Positions 1 through 10,528 of a stretch of DNA of 64,000 nucleotides are shown here, piece by piece. Position 1 is the stretch's first letter, and each line of letters begins with the position of its first letter. The notes below the pieces were generated by a model that was not told the DNA's origin, did no database searches, and worked only from the letters and a program-made list of their open reading frames with translations. Origin of the DNA: Pseudomonas caspiana (GTDB lineage Bacteria; Pseudomonadota; Gammaproteobacteria; Pseudomonadales; Pseudomonadaceae); NCBI RefSeq assembly GCF_002158995.1, contig NZ_LOHF01000007.1:1-64000 (forward strand), given 5' to 3'. A program made the position numbers and the translations under genes.

Positions 1-14
1 AGTCAACCCCTTAT

Positions 15-635
15 TTAAGCTTTTGTGGGAACTTTTGGCTTTCTACCAATAAGACGCGGGATTCGCCCAGCAATTACAGGGATTCGAAGCCCAAGTAATA
101 ACGCACCTATCGCAGCATAAAGGGACCACTCCTTCAAATCCGCGCGGACTATCCAGAACATATGGAGCAACCCCAACCCCAGAATTACATATATAAGCCG
201 GTGAAGCTTCTTCCAACGACCCCCCAAACGACGCTGACTGTATCGATTGGATGTCACCGCCAGCACCAGCAGACCTATAAAAGCCAGGCTGCCGACTATG
301 ATGTAAGGCCGCTTCACCAGTTCAACACCTAACTGCGACCAATCAAGCCCCAGTACGAAGACAGCGTATGCGCTCATGTGCATGAACACATAAGCGAAGC
401 ACCACAGACCCAACTGACGCCTGACGACGATCCAGCCTGCCCACCCCGTCAGTTTCTGCAGTGGTGTCATTGCCAGCGTAATCAGTAGCAGTATCAGAGT
501 CCCAAGACCGAGCCTGTCGACAAGCACCTTCCCGGGATCAGGCCCTAGCGCAAAGATCCACGCCTGATACAACCAGAGCACCGGAGCAACACACGCAGCC
601 AAAAAAACGCCGAAGCGCCAGAACGGGTAACGCAT
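15..635 (-). CDS. msrQ: Heme-binding membrane subunit MsrQ of the MsrPQ methionine sulfoxide reductase
   Basis: This is the inner-membrane cytochrome-b-type partner that passes electrons from the quinone pool to periplasmic MsrP, which repairs oxidised methionines in envelope proteins. The 206-residue protein is almost entirely hydrophobic helices, with candidate heme-ligand histidines in [16 protein letters not shown] and LLHMFW, as in the ferric-reductase-like YedZ family. The ATG at 635 is preferred because it shares its A with the TGA stop of msrP (TGATG), a coupling arrangement; an in-frame TTG lies one codon upstream. The gene is complete, its stop lying just inside the window edge. Confidence 0.95.
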   Translation of the reverse strand: MRYPFWRFGVFLAACVAPVLWLYQAWIFALGPDPGKVLVDRLGLGTLILLLITLAMTPLQKLTGWAGWIVVRRQLGLWCFAYVFMHMSAYAVFVLGLDWSQLGVELVKRPYIIVGSLAFIGLLVLAVTSNRYSQRRLGGRWKKLHRLIYVILGLGLLHMFWIVRADLKEWSLYAAIGALLLGLRIPVIAGRIPRLIGRKPKVPTKA

Positions 636-1648
636 CAATAATTCTTCCGCAAATCCAGACCTGTATATAAGGAGGCAACCTCCTCCCCGTACCCGTTAAA
701 CATTTCGGTTGGTCGCACATTCGGGCTGAACAGTCCGCTCGGCAATCTGCGCTCACGCGCCTGAGTCCAGCGGGGGTGGTCGACAGTCGGGTTCACGTTG
801 GCATAAAAGCCATACTCGTTAGCCGCGATACTTTGCCAAGTCGTCTTGGGTTGCTCGCTCACCAGACTGATGCGCACGATGGATTTCACGCTTTTGAAAC
901 CGTACTTCCACGGCACCACCAAACGTAACGGCGCGCCGTTCTGATTAGGCAGCTCACGGCCATACATACCCACGGCGAGAATCGCCAAAGGATTCATCGC
1001 TTCGTCCAGCCTCAGGCCTTCGACATAGGGCCAGTCGATCAGGGCGAAACCCGAGCGTTGCCCAGACATGGTTTTCGGGTCCTGCAGTGTTTCAAAACGG
1101 ATGTACTTCGCCTTGGCCGTAGGCTCGACCTGCTTGAGCAATGCAGAAATAGGAAAACCGATCCACGGAATGACCATGGACCAAGCCTCTACACAGCGCA
1201 GTCGGTAAATGCGCTCTTCCAACTGATAAGGCTTCATGAAGTCTTCGAGTGCATAGCGACCCGGCTTGCCGACCTCGCCATCAATGACGACAGTCCAAGG
1301 TTCGGTCTTCAGTGAGCCTGCGTTTTGCGCCGGATCGCCCTTGCCCGTACCGAACTCATAGAAGTTGTTGTAGTGCGTAGCATCCTTGAACGGAGTGATC
1401 GCCTCCCCCTTGACGTTGACCGCCTGCCACTTGGTGTCGGGAAGCTTCTCGGCAAACCAGCCGGGAGCCTTGCCAGGCTCAACATCCGGATAAAGAGAAG
1501 GATCAGCAGCGCTCGCCCAACGTGGCATGGCACTGACAGCCAACCCGGCGAGCGAACCGCCTAAAAGGCTACGGCGAGAGAGATAGATAGATTCGGGGGT
1601 GACGTCCGACTCTTTGCAAGCGGACGCTGACGGAATTTTGATTAGCAT
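635..1648 (-). CDS. msrP: Periplasmic molybdopterin-dependent methionine sulfoxide reductase catalytic subunit MsrP
   Basis: This enzyme reduces methionine sulfoxide in periplasmic proteins using a molybdopterin cofactor. The 337-residue protein has a twin-arginine export signal near residues 24-48 (LSRRSLLGG followed by a hydrophobic stretch and an A-S-A cleavage region). The sulfite-oxidase-fold cysteine that ligates molybdenum lies in [15 protein letters not shown]. It is co-transcribed with msrQ through a TGATG overlap. The length is normal for the family and no defect is visible. Confidence 0.96.
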   Translation of the reverse strand: MLIKIPSASACKESDVTPESIYLSRRSLLGGSLAGLAVSAMPRWASAADPSLYPDVEPGKAPGWFAEKLPDTKWQAVNVKGEAITPFKDATHYNNFYEFGTGKGDPAQNAGSLKTEPWTVVIDGEVGKPGRYALEDFMKPYQLEERIYRLRCVEAWSMVIPWIGFPISALLKQVEPTAKAKYIRFETLQDPKTMSGQRSGFALIDWPYVEGLRLDEAMNPLAILAVGMYGRELPNQNGAPLRLVVPWKYGFKSVKSIVRISLVSEQPKTTWQSIAANEYGFYANVNPTVDHPRWTQARERRLPSGLFSPNVRPTEMFNGYGEEVASLYTGLDLRKNY

Positions 1649-1711
1649 GATGACTCCACAATCCAGAGGAACTGATGCACCAATAGACTGTGGAGTATGG
1701 GGGAAATTACA

Positions 1712-2569
1712 TCAATCGGCCGACTTGTGGCGACGAAGACGTAACAAATACTGAATCGGGCCAGATGCTGCATAAGCGAGGAAAATCAGCAGCAAAATGC
1801 GTGGTGGATCGCTAAACACGACAGCAAACACCAGGACTACTGCAAGAATCGCGACAAACGGCACACGCCCCTTGAGGTCCAGCTCCTTAAAGCTGTTGTA
1901 CTTGATATTGCTGACCATGAGCATACCCGCGGCAGCAACCAGCAGCGCAACCAGGAAGGACAGCTTGGACCCCTGGATTCCGTAGTCGCTGAAGGCCCAC
2001 ACAGTACCCGCAACAACGCCTGCCGCAGCGGGGCTGGCCAGACCGATGAAGTAGCGCTTGTCAGCCTTGCCGACCATCGTGTTGAAACGCGCCAGACGCA
2101 GCGCTGCACCCGCAACATAGATGAAGGCGACCATCCAGCCGACCTTGCCCATGTCACCCAATGCCCAACCAAAGGCCAGCAACGCCGGGGCAACACCGAA
2201 AGCGACCATGTCGGACAGAGAGTCGTACTCAGCGCCAAATGCGCTCTGAGTATTGGTCATGCGTGCCACACGGCCATCCAGGCCATCAAGCACCATCGCC
2301 ACAAAGATAGCGATAGCGGCAAAAGCAAAATACTTGCTCGCCCCTGCGGTATCTCCCGCAGCCAAAGCGCTCTGGGCGCTCATGGAGCTGATGATGGAAT
2401 AAAAGCCGGCGAACAGGTTCGCAGTGGTAAACAGATTAGGCAGCAGATAGATGCCGCGATGCCGGACCTTGCGCCCTTCGGCGTCATGCCCTTCTTCAAT
2501 ATGCTCATCGATCGGTAGCAGGCTTTCGGCGTCAGAGGCCTTGTTTGGCTCTTCAGGACGTTCGCTCAT
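1712..2569 (-). CDS. pssA: CDP-diacylglycerol--serine O-phosphatidyltransferase (phosphatidylserine synthase)
   Basis: This enzyme makes phosphatidylserine from CDP-diacylglycerol and serine, the committed step to phosphatidylethanolamine. The 285-residue protein is a polytopic membrane enzyme carrying the CDP-alcohol phosphotransferase signature D-G-L-D-G-R-V-A-R followed by G-x3-D-x3-D (AEYDSLSD) near residues 95-120. This is the membrane-type PssA (Bacillus-like), not the soluble E. coli type. The N-terminal 35 residues are acidic and hydrophilic. An intrinsic terminator at about 2672-2700 separates it from upstream ilvC, so it probably has its own promoter. Confidence 0.95.
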   Translation of the reverse strand: MSERPEEPNKASDAESLLPIDEHIEEGHDAEGRKVRHRGIYLLPNLFTTANLFAGFYSIISSMSAQSALAAGDTAGASKYFAFAAIAIFVAMVLDGLDGRVARMTNTQSAFGAEYDSLSDMVAFGVAPALLAFGWALGDMGKVGWMVAFIYVAGAALRLARFNTMVGKADKRYFIGLASPAAAGVVAGTVWAFSDYGIQGSKLSFLVALLVAAAGMLMVSNIKYNSFKELDLKGRVPFVAILAVVLVFAVVFSDPPRILLLIFLAYAASGPIQYLLRLRRHKSAD

Positions 2570-2669
2570 AGACTTTACCTTGCAACGGTGTGGAAAGTTT
2601 CGACAGATGCTTGCGACGAGGGTTCGTCTGCAAACGATGCAGCTTTATACCAGAAGCACTCGCGCATAA

Positions 2670-2702
2670 CGAAAAAACGCGGCCGATTGGCCGCGTTTTT
2701 CT
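2670..2702 (-). terminator. Intrinsic terminator after ilvC
   Basis: A GC-rich inverted repeat (ACGCGGCC, loop GATT, GGCCGCGT) is flanked by runs of A and T, so it can terminate on either strand. It sits 25 bases past the ilvC stop and 100 bases before pssA, and so ends the ilv operon. Confidence 0.9.
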
Positions 2703-2726
2703 AGCGCAGAACAGCGTCGCGAGGAC

Positions 2727-3755
<1,029 letters not shown>

Positions 3756-3790
3756 TTATCGTGGCCTTCAGGCCATTTTGCAAAATGAGA

Positions 3791-4282
3791 TTAGATGCTC
3801 AGCACTTTGTCGCCACGGGCAATGCCCGTCACGCCGCTGCGTACTGTTTCCAGGATAGCGGCAGTGCCGATGGCCTGAATGAAGCTGTCCAGCTTGTCGC
3901 TCGTACCGGTCAGCTGCACGGTATAAACGCTGGCTGAAACGTCAACGATTTGCCCGCGGAAAATATCCGTGGTGCGCTTGATCTCGGCGCGCTGGGCGCC
4001 CGTAGCCTTGACCTTGATGAGCATCAGTTCACGCTCGATGTGAGCGCTCTCCGACAGATCAACCAGTTTGACTACCTCGACCAGCTTGTTGAGGTTTTTG
4101 GTGATCTGCTCGATCACCTCATCCTGGCCAACAGTGGTCAGCGTCAGACGCGACAACGTCGGGTCTTCGGTGGGTGCCACGGTCAGGCTTTCGATGTTGT
4201 AGTTACGCTGCGAAAACAGGCCGACAACACGAGACAGTGCACCCGGTTCGTTTTCCAGCAAAAGGGAAATGATGTGCCGCAT
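3791..4282 (-). CDS. ilvH: Acetolactate synthase small (regulatory) subunit
   Basis: This is the valine-sensing ACT-domain subunit that activates and confers feedback inhibition on IlvI. The ATG at 4282 (MRHIISLLLENEPGAL) gives 163 residues, the usual family length, and lies 2 bases after the ilvI stop; the reading frame is open 10 codons further upstream but that would overlap ilvI. The N-terminal ACT domain spans about residues 1-80 and the small-subunit C-terminal domain the rest. It is translationally linked to ilvI. Confidence 0.97.
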   Translation of the reverse strand: MRHIISLLLENEPGALSRVVGLFSQRNYNIESLTVAPTEDPTLSRLTLTTVGQDEVIEQITKNLNKLVEVVKLVDLSESAHIERELMLIKVKATGAQRAEIKRTTDIFRGQIVDVSASVYTVQLTGTSDKLDSFIQAIGTAAILETVRSGVTGIARGDKVLSI

Positions 4283-4284
4283 GA

Positions 4285-6018
4285 TTAAGTCCGCTCCGTC
4301 TTGCTGAGCCACATATCGCGCATGGAGCCGTCTTTGATCTGCATCGGGTAAACGTGCTCGGTGACGTCGACCTGAATATCGATGAACACCAGACGATCCG
4401 TCATGGCGAAGGCTTCTTCCATCTTCGGCTTCAGATCTTTCAGATCAGTGATCTTCATGCCGACATGGCCATAAGCTTCGACCAGTTTCACGAAGTCAGG
4501 CAGCGACTCCATATAGGAGTGCGAGTGACGGCCGCTGTAGCTCATGTCCTGCCACTGACGGACCATGCCGAGCACGCCGTTGTTGAGCAGGATGATTTTT
4601 ACAGGCAGACCGTACTGCAGGCAGGTCGACAGCTCCTGGATATTCATCTGGATACTGCCTTCGCCGGTTACGCAAGCAACATGCGCCTCAGGGAAGCTCA
4701 GTTTGACGCCCATCGCAGCCGGGAAGCCAAAGCCCATGGTGCCCAGACCACCAGAGTTGATCCAGCGATTCGGCTTATTAAAGCGGTAGTACTGCGCAGC
4801 AAACATCTGGTGCTGACCAACGTCAGACGTAACAAACGCATCGCCGTTGGTGACTTCGCACAGGGTCTCGATGACTTTCTGCGGCTTGATGACGCTGCCG
4901 TCACCCGGGTTGTAGGGGAACAGGTCACGATCGCCACGCCATTCGTCAATCTGCTTCCACCAACTGGCAACCAGCGCCTTGTCTGGCAGCTCGCCGATTT
5001 CCTTGAGGGTAGCGACCATTTCAGTCAGAACGCTCTCAACCGGCCCCACGATAGGCACATCAGCCTTGATGGTTTTGGAGATCGAAGCCGGATCGATATC
5101 GATGTGGATTACTTTGGCGTTCGGGCAGAACTTGGCGGCGCCGTTAATGACTCGGTCATCGAAACGCGCGCCAACAGCCAGAATCACGTCCGCATGGTGC
5201 ATCGCCAGGTTAGCGGTATAGCTGCCATGCATACCCAGCATGCCGACGAACTGACGATCCATGCCCGGATAACTACCCAGGCCCATCAGCGTATTGGTTA
5301 CGGGAGCGTTCAGCTTTTGCGCCAATTCGGTCAGTTGTTCCGAACCATTGCCCATGATCACGCCGCCACCGGCATAGATGATTGGGCGCTTGGCGGCCAG
5401 CAGCATTTCGACTGCCTTGCGGATCTGGCCCGAGTGGCCACGAACGGCCGGGCTGTAGGAGCGCAGCTTGGCTTTCTTGGGGAACACGTATTCGAACTTC
5501 TCGGCCGGGTTGGTCATATCCTTCGGGATATCGACAACCACAGGGCCGGGACGACCGGACTGCGCCAGATAGAAAGCTTTTTTCAGGACCTCAGGGATTT
5601 CCGACGGATGCTTGATCATGAAGCTGTGCTTCACGATAGGCCGGGAAATACCGATCATGTCGGTTTCCTGGAATGCATCGGTGCCGACCAGCGTGCTCGC
5701 GACCTGACCCGAAAGCACGACCATTGGAATCGAGTCCATGTAAGCCGTGGCAATACCGGTGATTGCGTTGGTAGCACCTGGACCTGAAGTCACCAATACC
5801 ACACCGGCCTTGCCGGTAGCGCGCGCATAGCCGTCAGCCATGTGCGTCGCCGCCTGTTCATGACGAACAAGGATGTGGTTAACAGCAGGCTCTTTGAACA
5901 GGGCGTCGTAAATGTGCAGGAGGGCACCGCCTGGGTACCCGTAGATATGCTTAACGCCTTCGTCACGCAAAAAGCGGACGACCATTTCAGCGCCGGATAA
6001 GAGCTCCACGTTGTTCAC
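4285..6018 (-). CDS. ilvI: Acetolactate synthase large (catalytic) subunit
   Basis: This thiamine-diphosphate enzyme condenses pyruvate with pyruvate or 2-ketobutyrate, the first common step of branched-chain amino acid synthesis. The 577-residue protein has the N-terminal TPP-binding region with the catalytic glutamate in [20 protein letters not shown], a central FAD-binding-like domain, and the C-terminal Mg/TPP motif in [14 protein letters not shown], where the first metal ligand is in a GEG rather than GDG context, which I recall as usual for Pseudomonas. It heads the ilvIHC operon and has a long upstream region (6019-6412). Confidence 0.97.
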   Translation of the reverse strand: MNNVELLSGAEMVVRFLRDEGVKHIYGYPGGALLHIYDALFKEPAVNHILVRHEQAATHMADGYARATGKAGVVLVTSGPGATNAITGIATAYMDSIPMVVLSGQVASTLVGTDAFQETDMIGISRPIVKHSFMIKHPSEIPEVLKKAFYLAQSGRPGPVVVDIPKDMTNPAEKFEYVFPKKAKLRSYSPAVRGHSGQIRKAVEMLLAAKRPIIYAGGGVIMGNGSEQLTELAQKLNAPVTNTLMGLGSYPGMDRQFVGMLGMHGSYTANLAMHHADVILAVGARFDDRVINGAAKFCPNAKVIHIDIDPASISKTIKADVPIVGPVESVLTEMVATLKEIGELPDKALVASWWKQIDEWRGDRDLFPYNPGDGSVIKPQKVIETLCEVTNGDAFVTSDVGQHQMFAAQYYRFNKPNRWINSGGLGTMGFGFPAAMGVKLSFPEAHVACVTGEGSIQMNIQELSTCLQYGLPVKIILLNNGVLGMVRQWQDMSYSGRHSHSYMESLPDFVKLVEAYGHVGMKITDLKDLKPKMEEAFAMTDRLVFIDIQVDVTEHVYPMQIKDGSMRDMWLSKTERT

Positions 6019-6412
6019 CTCTAAAACGCCAGAATACCGTCCACAAACGAGGACGGGTCTTAATAGGTTTTACTGCCAAGCAGAGCATGAGCGACGGTGG
6101 TCGCCGACTACGTCAGCACTGACTGAGCAAGTATTGGGATGACCCCTGAGTGTTTCGGGGCGTTCCCACCCAGCGCGAGGTAACGCGTTGCGGGTGTAAC
6201 AGGTCGGCGCGGGTGTGCGCCTCATGATCTACCGAGATGGTCTGCTTCTGGCAGTCCCTTCACAGCGAACTTTGGATTGTTGTGATTCGCCTGCCCCAAG
6301 TCAAGTCATCCTTGAGCTTTCTTCCAATTAACCGCACCAAAGTGTGCCGGATAAGGTCATGAGGACCGCCTTGTGATAGGTTTCCGGACAAACGTATCTG
6401 GAAGGAAGCAGC
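6019..6412. other. 394-bp divergent intergenic region upstream of ilvI and the DUF4124 gene
   Basis: No convincing gene is present here. The region must hold the promoters for ilvI (minus) and the DUF4124 gene (plus). Reading toward ilvI there is a CCCCGAAA...GGGG hairpin around 6145-6162 without a clear T-run. I could not find a leader peptide rich in Leu, Ile or Val codons, so classical attenuation is not demonstrated. Confidence 0.5.
6276..6304 (-). promoter_or_regulatory. Candidate sigma70 promoter for ilvIHC
   Basis: On the minus strand TTGACT (6304-6299) is followed after 17 bases by AACAAT (6281-6276). The -35 is good and the -10 matches 4 of 6 positions. It would give a leader of about 250 bases ahead of ilvI. 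Inferred from pattern only. Confidence 0.35.
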
Positions 6413-6844
6413 ATGCGGTGCATGATTTTCGCGGCCATGGTGGCGGCGGCGCTCAGCGTCCCGGCCCATGCAGCTCAAATTTACAAATGGGTCGATGACC
6501 AGGGTGTTACTCATTTCGACGCACAGCCCCCGGCCGGGCGGCAAACCCAGCAGATCGAAATCCAGAAACCGCCCGCCGCGCCTGCAGCGTCAGACGCCTC
6601 GAAAGCATCAATCGAGGCTCAGGCAGAGCAGCGTGAAATTGATAATGCCGTCAAAAAGAAAGTTGCCCAGCAAGACGCTCGACGCGACGAGGACTGCAAA
6701 ATCCTGCGCACCAATCTCGCCCAACTGCAGAACAACCCTCGCGTACGCGAGCAGGTCGAGGGGGGGCTAAGACGTCTTACGGAAGATGAACGACAGGGGC
6801 GTATTGCCGAGACTCAAAAGGCAATTAACGATTATTGCCTCTGA
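6413..6844 (+). CDS. DUF4124 domain-containing periplasmic protein
   Basis: This is a secreted protein of unknown function. The 143 residues begin with a Sec signal peptide (hydrophobic to about residue 20, cleavage after AHA) and then show the DUF4124 hallmark IYKWVDDQGVTHFDAQPP, a short beta-rich domain common in pseudomonads. A Pro/Ala-rich linker and a charged, Gln-rich helical C-terminus (about residues 60-143) follow. An in-frame ATG at codon 4 is an alternative start. It stands alone on the plus strand, followed by a REP-like repeat. Confidence 0.85.
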   Translation: MRCMIFAAMVAAALSVPAHAAQIYKWVDDQGVTHFDAQPPAGRQTQQIEIQKPPAAPAASDASKASIEAQAEQREIDNAVKKKVAQQDARRDEDCKILRTNLAQLQNNPRVREQVEGGLRRLTEDERQGRIAETQKAINDYCL

Positions 6845-6879
6845 TATTGGCTGACTTGTCTTACCAACGCCGCGCTTTT

Positions 6880-6953
6880 GCAGGAGCTGCCGAAGGCTGC
6901 GAATGAAGCTACGTCTGGAAGCATGCTTCCGCAGCCTTCGGCAGCCCCTGCAG
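6880..6953. repeat. REP-like inverted repeat, family B
   Basis: The left arm GGAGCTGCCGAAGGCTGCG and the right arm CGCAGCCTTCGGCAGCCCC form a long imperfect hairpin around a 30-base spacer. The same core recurs at 30843-30918. It lies between two convergent genes, a typical REP/REPIN location. Confidence 0.8.
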
Positions 6954-6983
6954 GAACAGCACCACATCCCTGAGCCGCCGCGA

Positions 6984-7313
6984 TTAGCGGGCCTGAGTGA
7001 TCAACCGATCAAACTGCGCAAGCAACTGCTGCAACGGCTGGGTTTCACGTGAGCGCGTGGCGTAGACCATCTCGGCCATTTCGAGGATGCCGGAGGCATT
7101 TGGCAGCGGTAGATCATTTTCAAGAATGAGCTTCATGCGTGGCAGGAAAATCCACTGCAGCCACTGTTCGAATTCCAGCGTGTCAACGCAGAATGGTTCG
7201 CCACTGGAGAGCGCCTGCTCACTGGGCGGCAGATCACTCCACCACCCCAGCGAGCGCAACTCGCGTTCAATCAGCAGCAAATGTTCCGCCACCTCAGGAA
7301 AACGCTTATCCAT
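6984..7313 (-). CDS. YqcC family protein
   Basis: This is a small cytoplasmic protein of unknown function; the name comes from E. coli YqcC. The 109-residue protein is largely alpha-helical and shows the family pattern of a conserved Trp-rich N-terminal half (LGWWSDLPPS, then FCVDTLEFEQWLQWIFLPRM). The ATG at 7313 shares its A with the lpoP stop (TGATG), so it is probably translated by coupling to lpoP. That places it in an mrcB-lpoP-yqcC cluster, but no cell-wall role is shown by the sequence itself. Confidence 0.85.
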   Translation of the reverse strand: MDKRFPEVAEHLLLIERELRSLGWWSDLPPSEQALSSGEPFCVDTLEFEQWLQWIFLPRMKLILENDLPLPNASGILEMAEMVYATRSRETQPLQQLLAQFDRLITQAR

Positions 7314-8047
7314 CAAGCGCCAACCTTGGCTTTCTGACGCGCCAGAGCAGCGCCAGCGGCATCGCCTTGTTTCTCACGGGCCTGAGCAATGATTTCCCAC
7401 AGGCTGGCCTGCAGACTTGGACGGCCATTGGCATAGGTCAAACCACGACGTGCCAGTTGCTCGGCCTGAGCTGAATCACCCTGAGCCAGACGCACTTGTG
7501 CCAATCGGTAGATAACTTGCGGCTCCCGAGGAGCGACGCGCTGCGCACGCTCAAGGCTGGAAGACGCACCATTGAGGTCACCGCCATTCTGTTGTTGCTG
7601 CGCGGTGGTCAGCAGCGCCAGAACGGGACCATCCAGTTGCTCATCGGCGGACAGCCCGCTACCCGAAGACGGGATACCACTTGGCGAAGTGGATGCAGGC
7701 ATGTTGTAGGTATTGGTACTGATCGGCGCGTTGACCGGTGAGGTATCAATCGGAGCATCAACACTGATCGGAGCCTGGCCTACCGGCGCGGCATACGTAC
7801 TGATTGGCGCAGAACTGCCCGCACCGCCGCCTGGAATCATGACCACGACGCCAGAATCCTGAGGCACAGATTGAGCCTGAGCAGGCGCCTGAGCAACGCC
7901 AGCCCTGGATGCACCATTACGCGAGACACGCTCGCTGTTGGAAACCTTCGAACCCGAATCCACCACCGGAATCGAGCCACGCTCTACGCTGGCACAACCA
8001 TTGAGCAAAGCCACAGCTGTCAACGCTGGTATTAACCACTTGTTCAC
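7313..8047 (-). CDS. lpoP: TPR-containing outer-membrane lipoprotein, LpoP-like activator of PBP1b
   Basis: This is probably the lipoprotein activator of the peptidoglycan synthase PBP1b, as described for P. aeruginosa LpoP. The 244-residue protein starts at a GTG (Shine-Dalgarno AGAGGAT upstream) and has a lipoprotein signal with lipobox LNGC (Cys 18). A long Ser/Pro/Ala-rich, presumably disordered linker (about 20-130), with repeats such as VDAPIDTSPVNAPIST, could span the periplasm. A C-terminal TPR domain follows (about 135-244: LLTTAQQQQNGGDLNGASSS, VIYRLAQVRLAQGDSAQAEQ). It lies 30 bases downstream of mrcB. The assignment rests on architecture and context. Confidence 0.85.
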   Translation of the reverse strand: MNKWLIPALTAVALLNGCASVERGSIPVVDSGSKVSNSERVSRNGASRAGVAQAPAQAQSVPQDSGVVVMIPGGGAGSSAPISTYAAPVGQAPISVDAPIDTSPVNAPISTNTYNMPASTSPSGIPSSGSGLSADEQLDGPVLALLTTAQQQQNGGDLNGASSSLERAQRVAPREPQVIYRLAQVRLAQGDSAQAEQLARRGLTYANGRPSLQASLWEIIAQAREKQGDAAGAALARQKAKVGA

Positions 8048-8077
8048 TTTAGATCCTCTTTGGGGCGCTCAATTAAT

Positions 8078-10399
8078 CTAGTTCAGCCAACCCTTGACCC
8101 AATCCATCACTTCCTGGGCCGGAGCCGCAGGCCCACCACAAGCAGCGCCGGGGGCAGGTTCACTGCCGCGAATATACGGCATCTGCACGGCGTTCGGGCA
8201 ACCGGCGTCCGAGCCCTCGCCTGTAGCGGCATTGACCCAGACTTGCACGACGTTATCAGGCTGCGCCATATCCAGCGGCAGCGGATCAGCCTTGCTCATG
8301 AAGCTTGTCCAGACCTGCAACGCCCCGGTAGCGCCGGTGAACGGCGTTTTACCGTTGTCATCCCTGCCAAGCCACACGACCGCCAGCAAATCCTGACTGA
8401 AACCTGCGAACCAGCTATCACGGGAGTCGTTGGTTGTCCCGGACTTACCGGCAAGATTCAACGAGCTAGGCAACACGTTATAAACCGACCGACCGGTACC
8501 TTCACGCATCACCCGCTGCATCGCATTTTGCAGGAGATAGATCGAGCCCGGATCAAAGCGCTGCTGAATCTGGAACGGATAACGCTTTAGCGGTTCACCT
8601 TCGGCCGTCAGCACGCTTCGAATGCCGCGCATTGGCGTGTTGAAACCGCCATTGGCGATGGTCTGGAACATGGTCGCGACCTGGATCGGACTCAACGCAC
8701 CCGCGCCCAGCAACATTGACGGATAGGCGGGCCAATCCACGTCAACGCCCAGCTTGCCAATGGTTTTGAATACGTTTGGCACACCGACTTCCAGGCCGAT
8801 TTTGGCGCTGGACAGGTTGTAGGAATGCGCCAGGCCCTGGTACAGGAAAATATTGCCGTGTGCTTTGTGATCAAAGTTCTGCGGCTTCCAGACCTGACCA
8901 TCCGCCCCTTTGACCTGGAACGGCTCGTCCGCAACCCAACTGGTCAACGTGTACTTGCTCGGACGCTCAAGGGCAGTGAGATAAATAGAAGGTTTAACCA
9001 ACGAGCCAATCGGTCGCACTGCATCGATGGCACGGTTGAAACCGGCATACCCCGCCTTGCGACTACCGATCAGGGCCTGGACTTCACCCGTTTCCGGATT
9101 GGTCACGACCATCGCGGCTTCGACGTCATCCACACCTTTACGACCCGACAGGCGCTTGAACGTCTCGCTCATGGCCGATTCGGACTTCATCTGCAGGATC
9201 GGATCAAAGCTGGTGAAGATGCGCAGACCTTCTTCGGTCAAGTCTTCGTCGCGATAATCTTCCCGCAACTGACGTTTGACCAAATCGAGGAAACCCGGGA
9301 ACGAGCTGTCAGCCAGACTACCGGTCTTGGTCACACCCAATGGCATTTTCTTGGCTGCGGCCACTGCCTCAGCGGTGGCCACGCCTTGTTGCTCAAGCAG
9401 GTCGAGCACCAGATTGCGTCGCTCAAGCGCACGCTCCGGATTACGACGCGGGTTGTAATAAGACGGCCCCTTGACCAGACCGACCAGCAACGCGACCTGA
9501 TGCAACTTCAGCTCGGACAAAGGCTGGCTGAAGAAGTACTGACTGGCGAGACCAAAGCCGTGTACCGCACGCTGGCCATCCTGACCGACGAACACCTCGT
9601 TGAGGTAAGCCTCAAGAATTTCCTGTTTGCTGTAATGAATCTCTAGCAGAACAGCCATCATGGCTTCGGTCAGTTTGCGAGTCAGGCTGCGTTCGTTGGT
9701 CAGGTAGAAGTTCTTGACCAACTGTTGCGTGAGCGTACTACCGCCCTGACGCATCTGCCCGGCAGAAGCGTTGACCCAGAATGCACGGGCAATCGACTTG
9801 GGCGAAACACCAAAGTGATGATAGAAATCCCGGTCTTCAACAGTTACAAGTGTATCCAACAGATACGGCGGAGCCTGATCGAGCTTGATCAGAATCCGGT
9901 CTTCAAGGTTTTTCGGGTACAGGCCACCGATCATCAATGGCTCCAGTCGGGCAACTGCCAACTTGGCACCATTGGCCGAGGACAGATCGGCAACATAGTC
10001 GCCAGAGAAGCGCACACGGATCTGCTGGGCAGGATCAGTGCCTTCATAGAACTGAAAACCACGGGTATTAAGGTCTACGGTATTGCCACTGACGGCCGCT
10101 GCGCCGGGACCATTGGCAACGCTTTCGCGTCGATAACCCAGCGCATCGAGTTCAATCAGGAAATCGTCCTTGCTGAGTTTCTGCCCGACGAACAGCTCAA
10201 GCGGACGCGCATACACCTTGGCCGGAATCATCCAGCGCTTGCCGGAAAACTTCTCCTGGACGATGGCATCAAGGTAGATAGCGAAGCCGGCCAGCACGAC
10301 GAGCCCGACAATGCCGAGCTTCAACCCCCAGCCTAACCAGGTACGAAGGCCGCCAGAGGCAGGTTTTTTTGCTTTGCGAGAGGATCGAGTACGAGTCAT
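8078..10399 (-). CDS. mrcB: Penicillin-binding protein 1B (bifunctional transglycosylase/transpeptidase)
   Basis: This class A PBP polymerises lipid II and cross-links peptidoglycan. The 773 residues comprise a basic cytoplasmic tail, one membrane helix (about 25-43), a UB2H regulatory domain (about 65-155), a GT51 glycosyltransferase with catalytic Glu in TVEDRDFYHHFG (near 187) and GGSTLTQQLVKN, and a transpeptidase with SLVK (near 466), SYN (near 525) and KSGT (near 651). The UB2H domain is the docking site for a lipoprotein activator, which fits the adjacent lpoP. The divergent neighbour starts 130 bases away. Confidence 0.98.
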   Translation of the reverse strand: MTRTRSSRKAKKPASGGLRTWLGWGLKLGIVGLVVLAGFAIYLDAIVQEKFSGKRWMIPAKVYARPLELFVGQKLSKDDFLIELDALGYRRESVANGPGAAAVSGNTVDLNTRGFQFYEGTDPAQQIRVRFSGDYVADLSSANGAKLAVARLEPLMIGGLYPKNLEDRILIKLDQAPPYLLDTLVTVEDRDFYHHFGVSPKSIARAFWVNASAGQMRQGGSTLTQQLVKNFYLTNERSLTRKLTEAMMAVLLEIHYSKQEILEAYLNEVFVGQDGQRAVHGFGLASQYFFSQPLSELKLHQVALLVGLVKGPSYYNPRRNPERALERRNLVLDLLEQQGVATAEAVAAAKKMPLGVTKTGSLADSSFPGFLDLVKRQLREDYRDEDLTEEGLRIFTSFDPILQMKSESAMSETFKRLSGRKGVDDVEAAMVVTNPETGEVQALIGSRKAGYAGFNRAIDAVRPIGSLVKPSIYLTALERPSKYTLTSWVADEPFQVKGADGQVWKPQNFDHKAHGNIFLYQGLAHSYNLSSAKIGLEVGVPNVFKTIGKLGVDVDWPAYPSMLLGAGALSPIQVATMFQTIANGGFNTPMRGIRSVLTAEGEPLKRYPFQIQQRFDPGSIYLLQNAMQRVMREGTGRSVYNVLPSSLNLAGKSGTTNDSRDSWFAGFSQDLLAVVWLGRDDNGKTPFTGATGALQVWTSFMSKADPLPLDMAQPDNVVQVWVNAATGEGSDAGCPNAVQMPYIRGSEPAPGAACGGPAAPAQEVMDWVKGWLN

Positions 10400-10528
10400 G
10401 GCGGCGGATTATACGCACTTTGCCGGGGTTCGACAGACACCCTTACCGGAGGTTTGCAGCCTCGCGCCAAGCGGCCATAATGGCCGCCTTGACGCATTTA
10501 ATGAAACATCACTCTTGAAGGATCGTCC

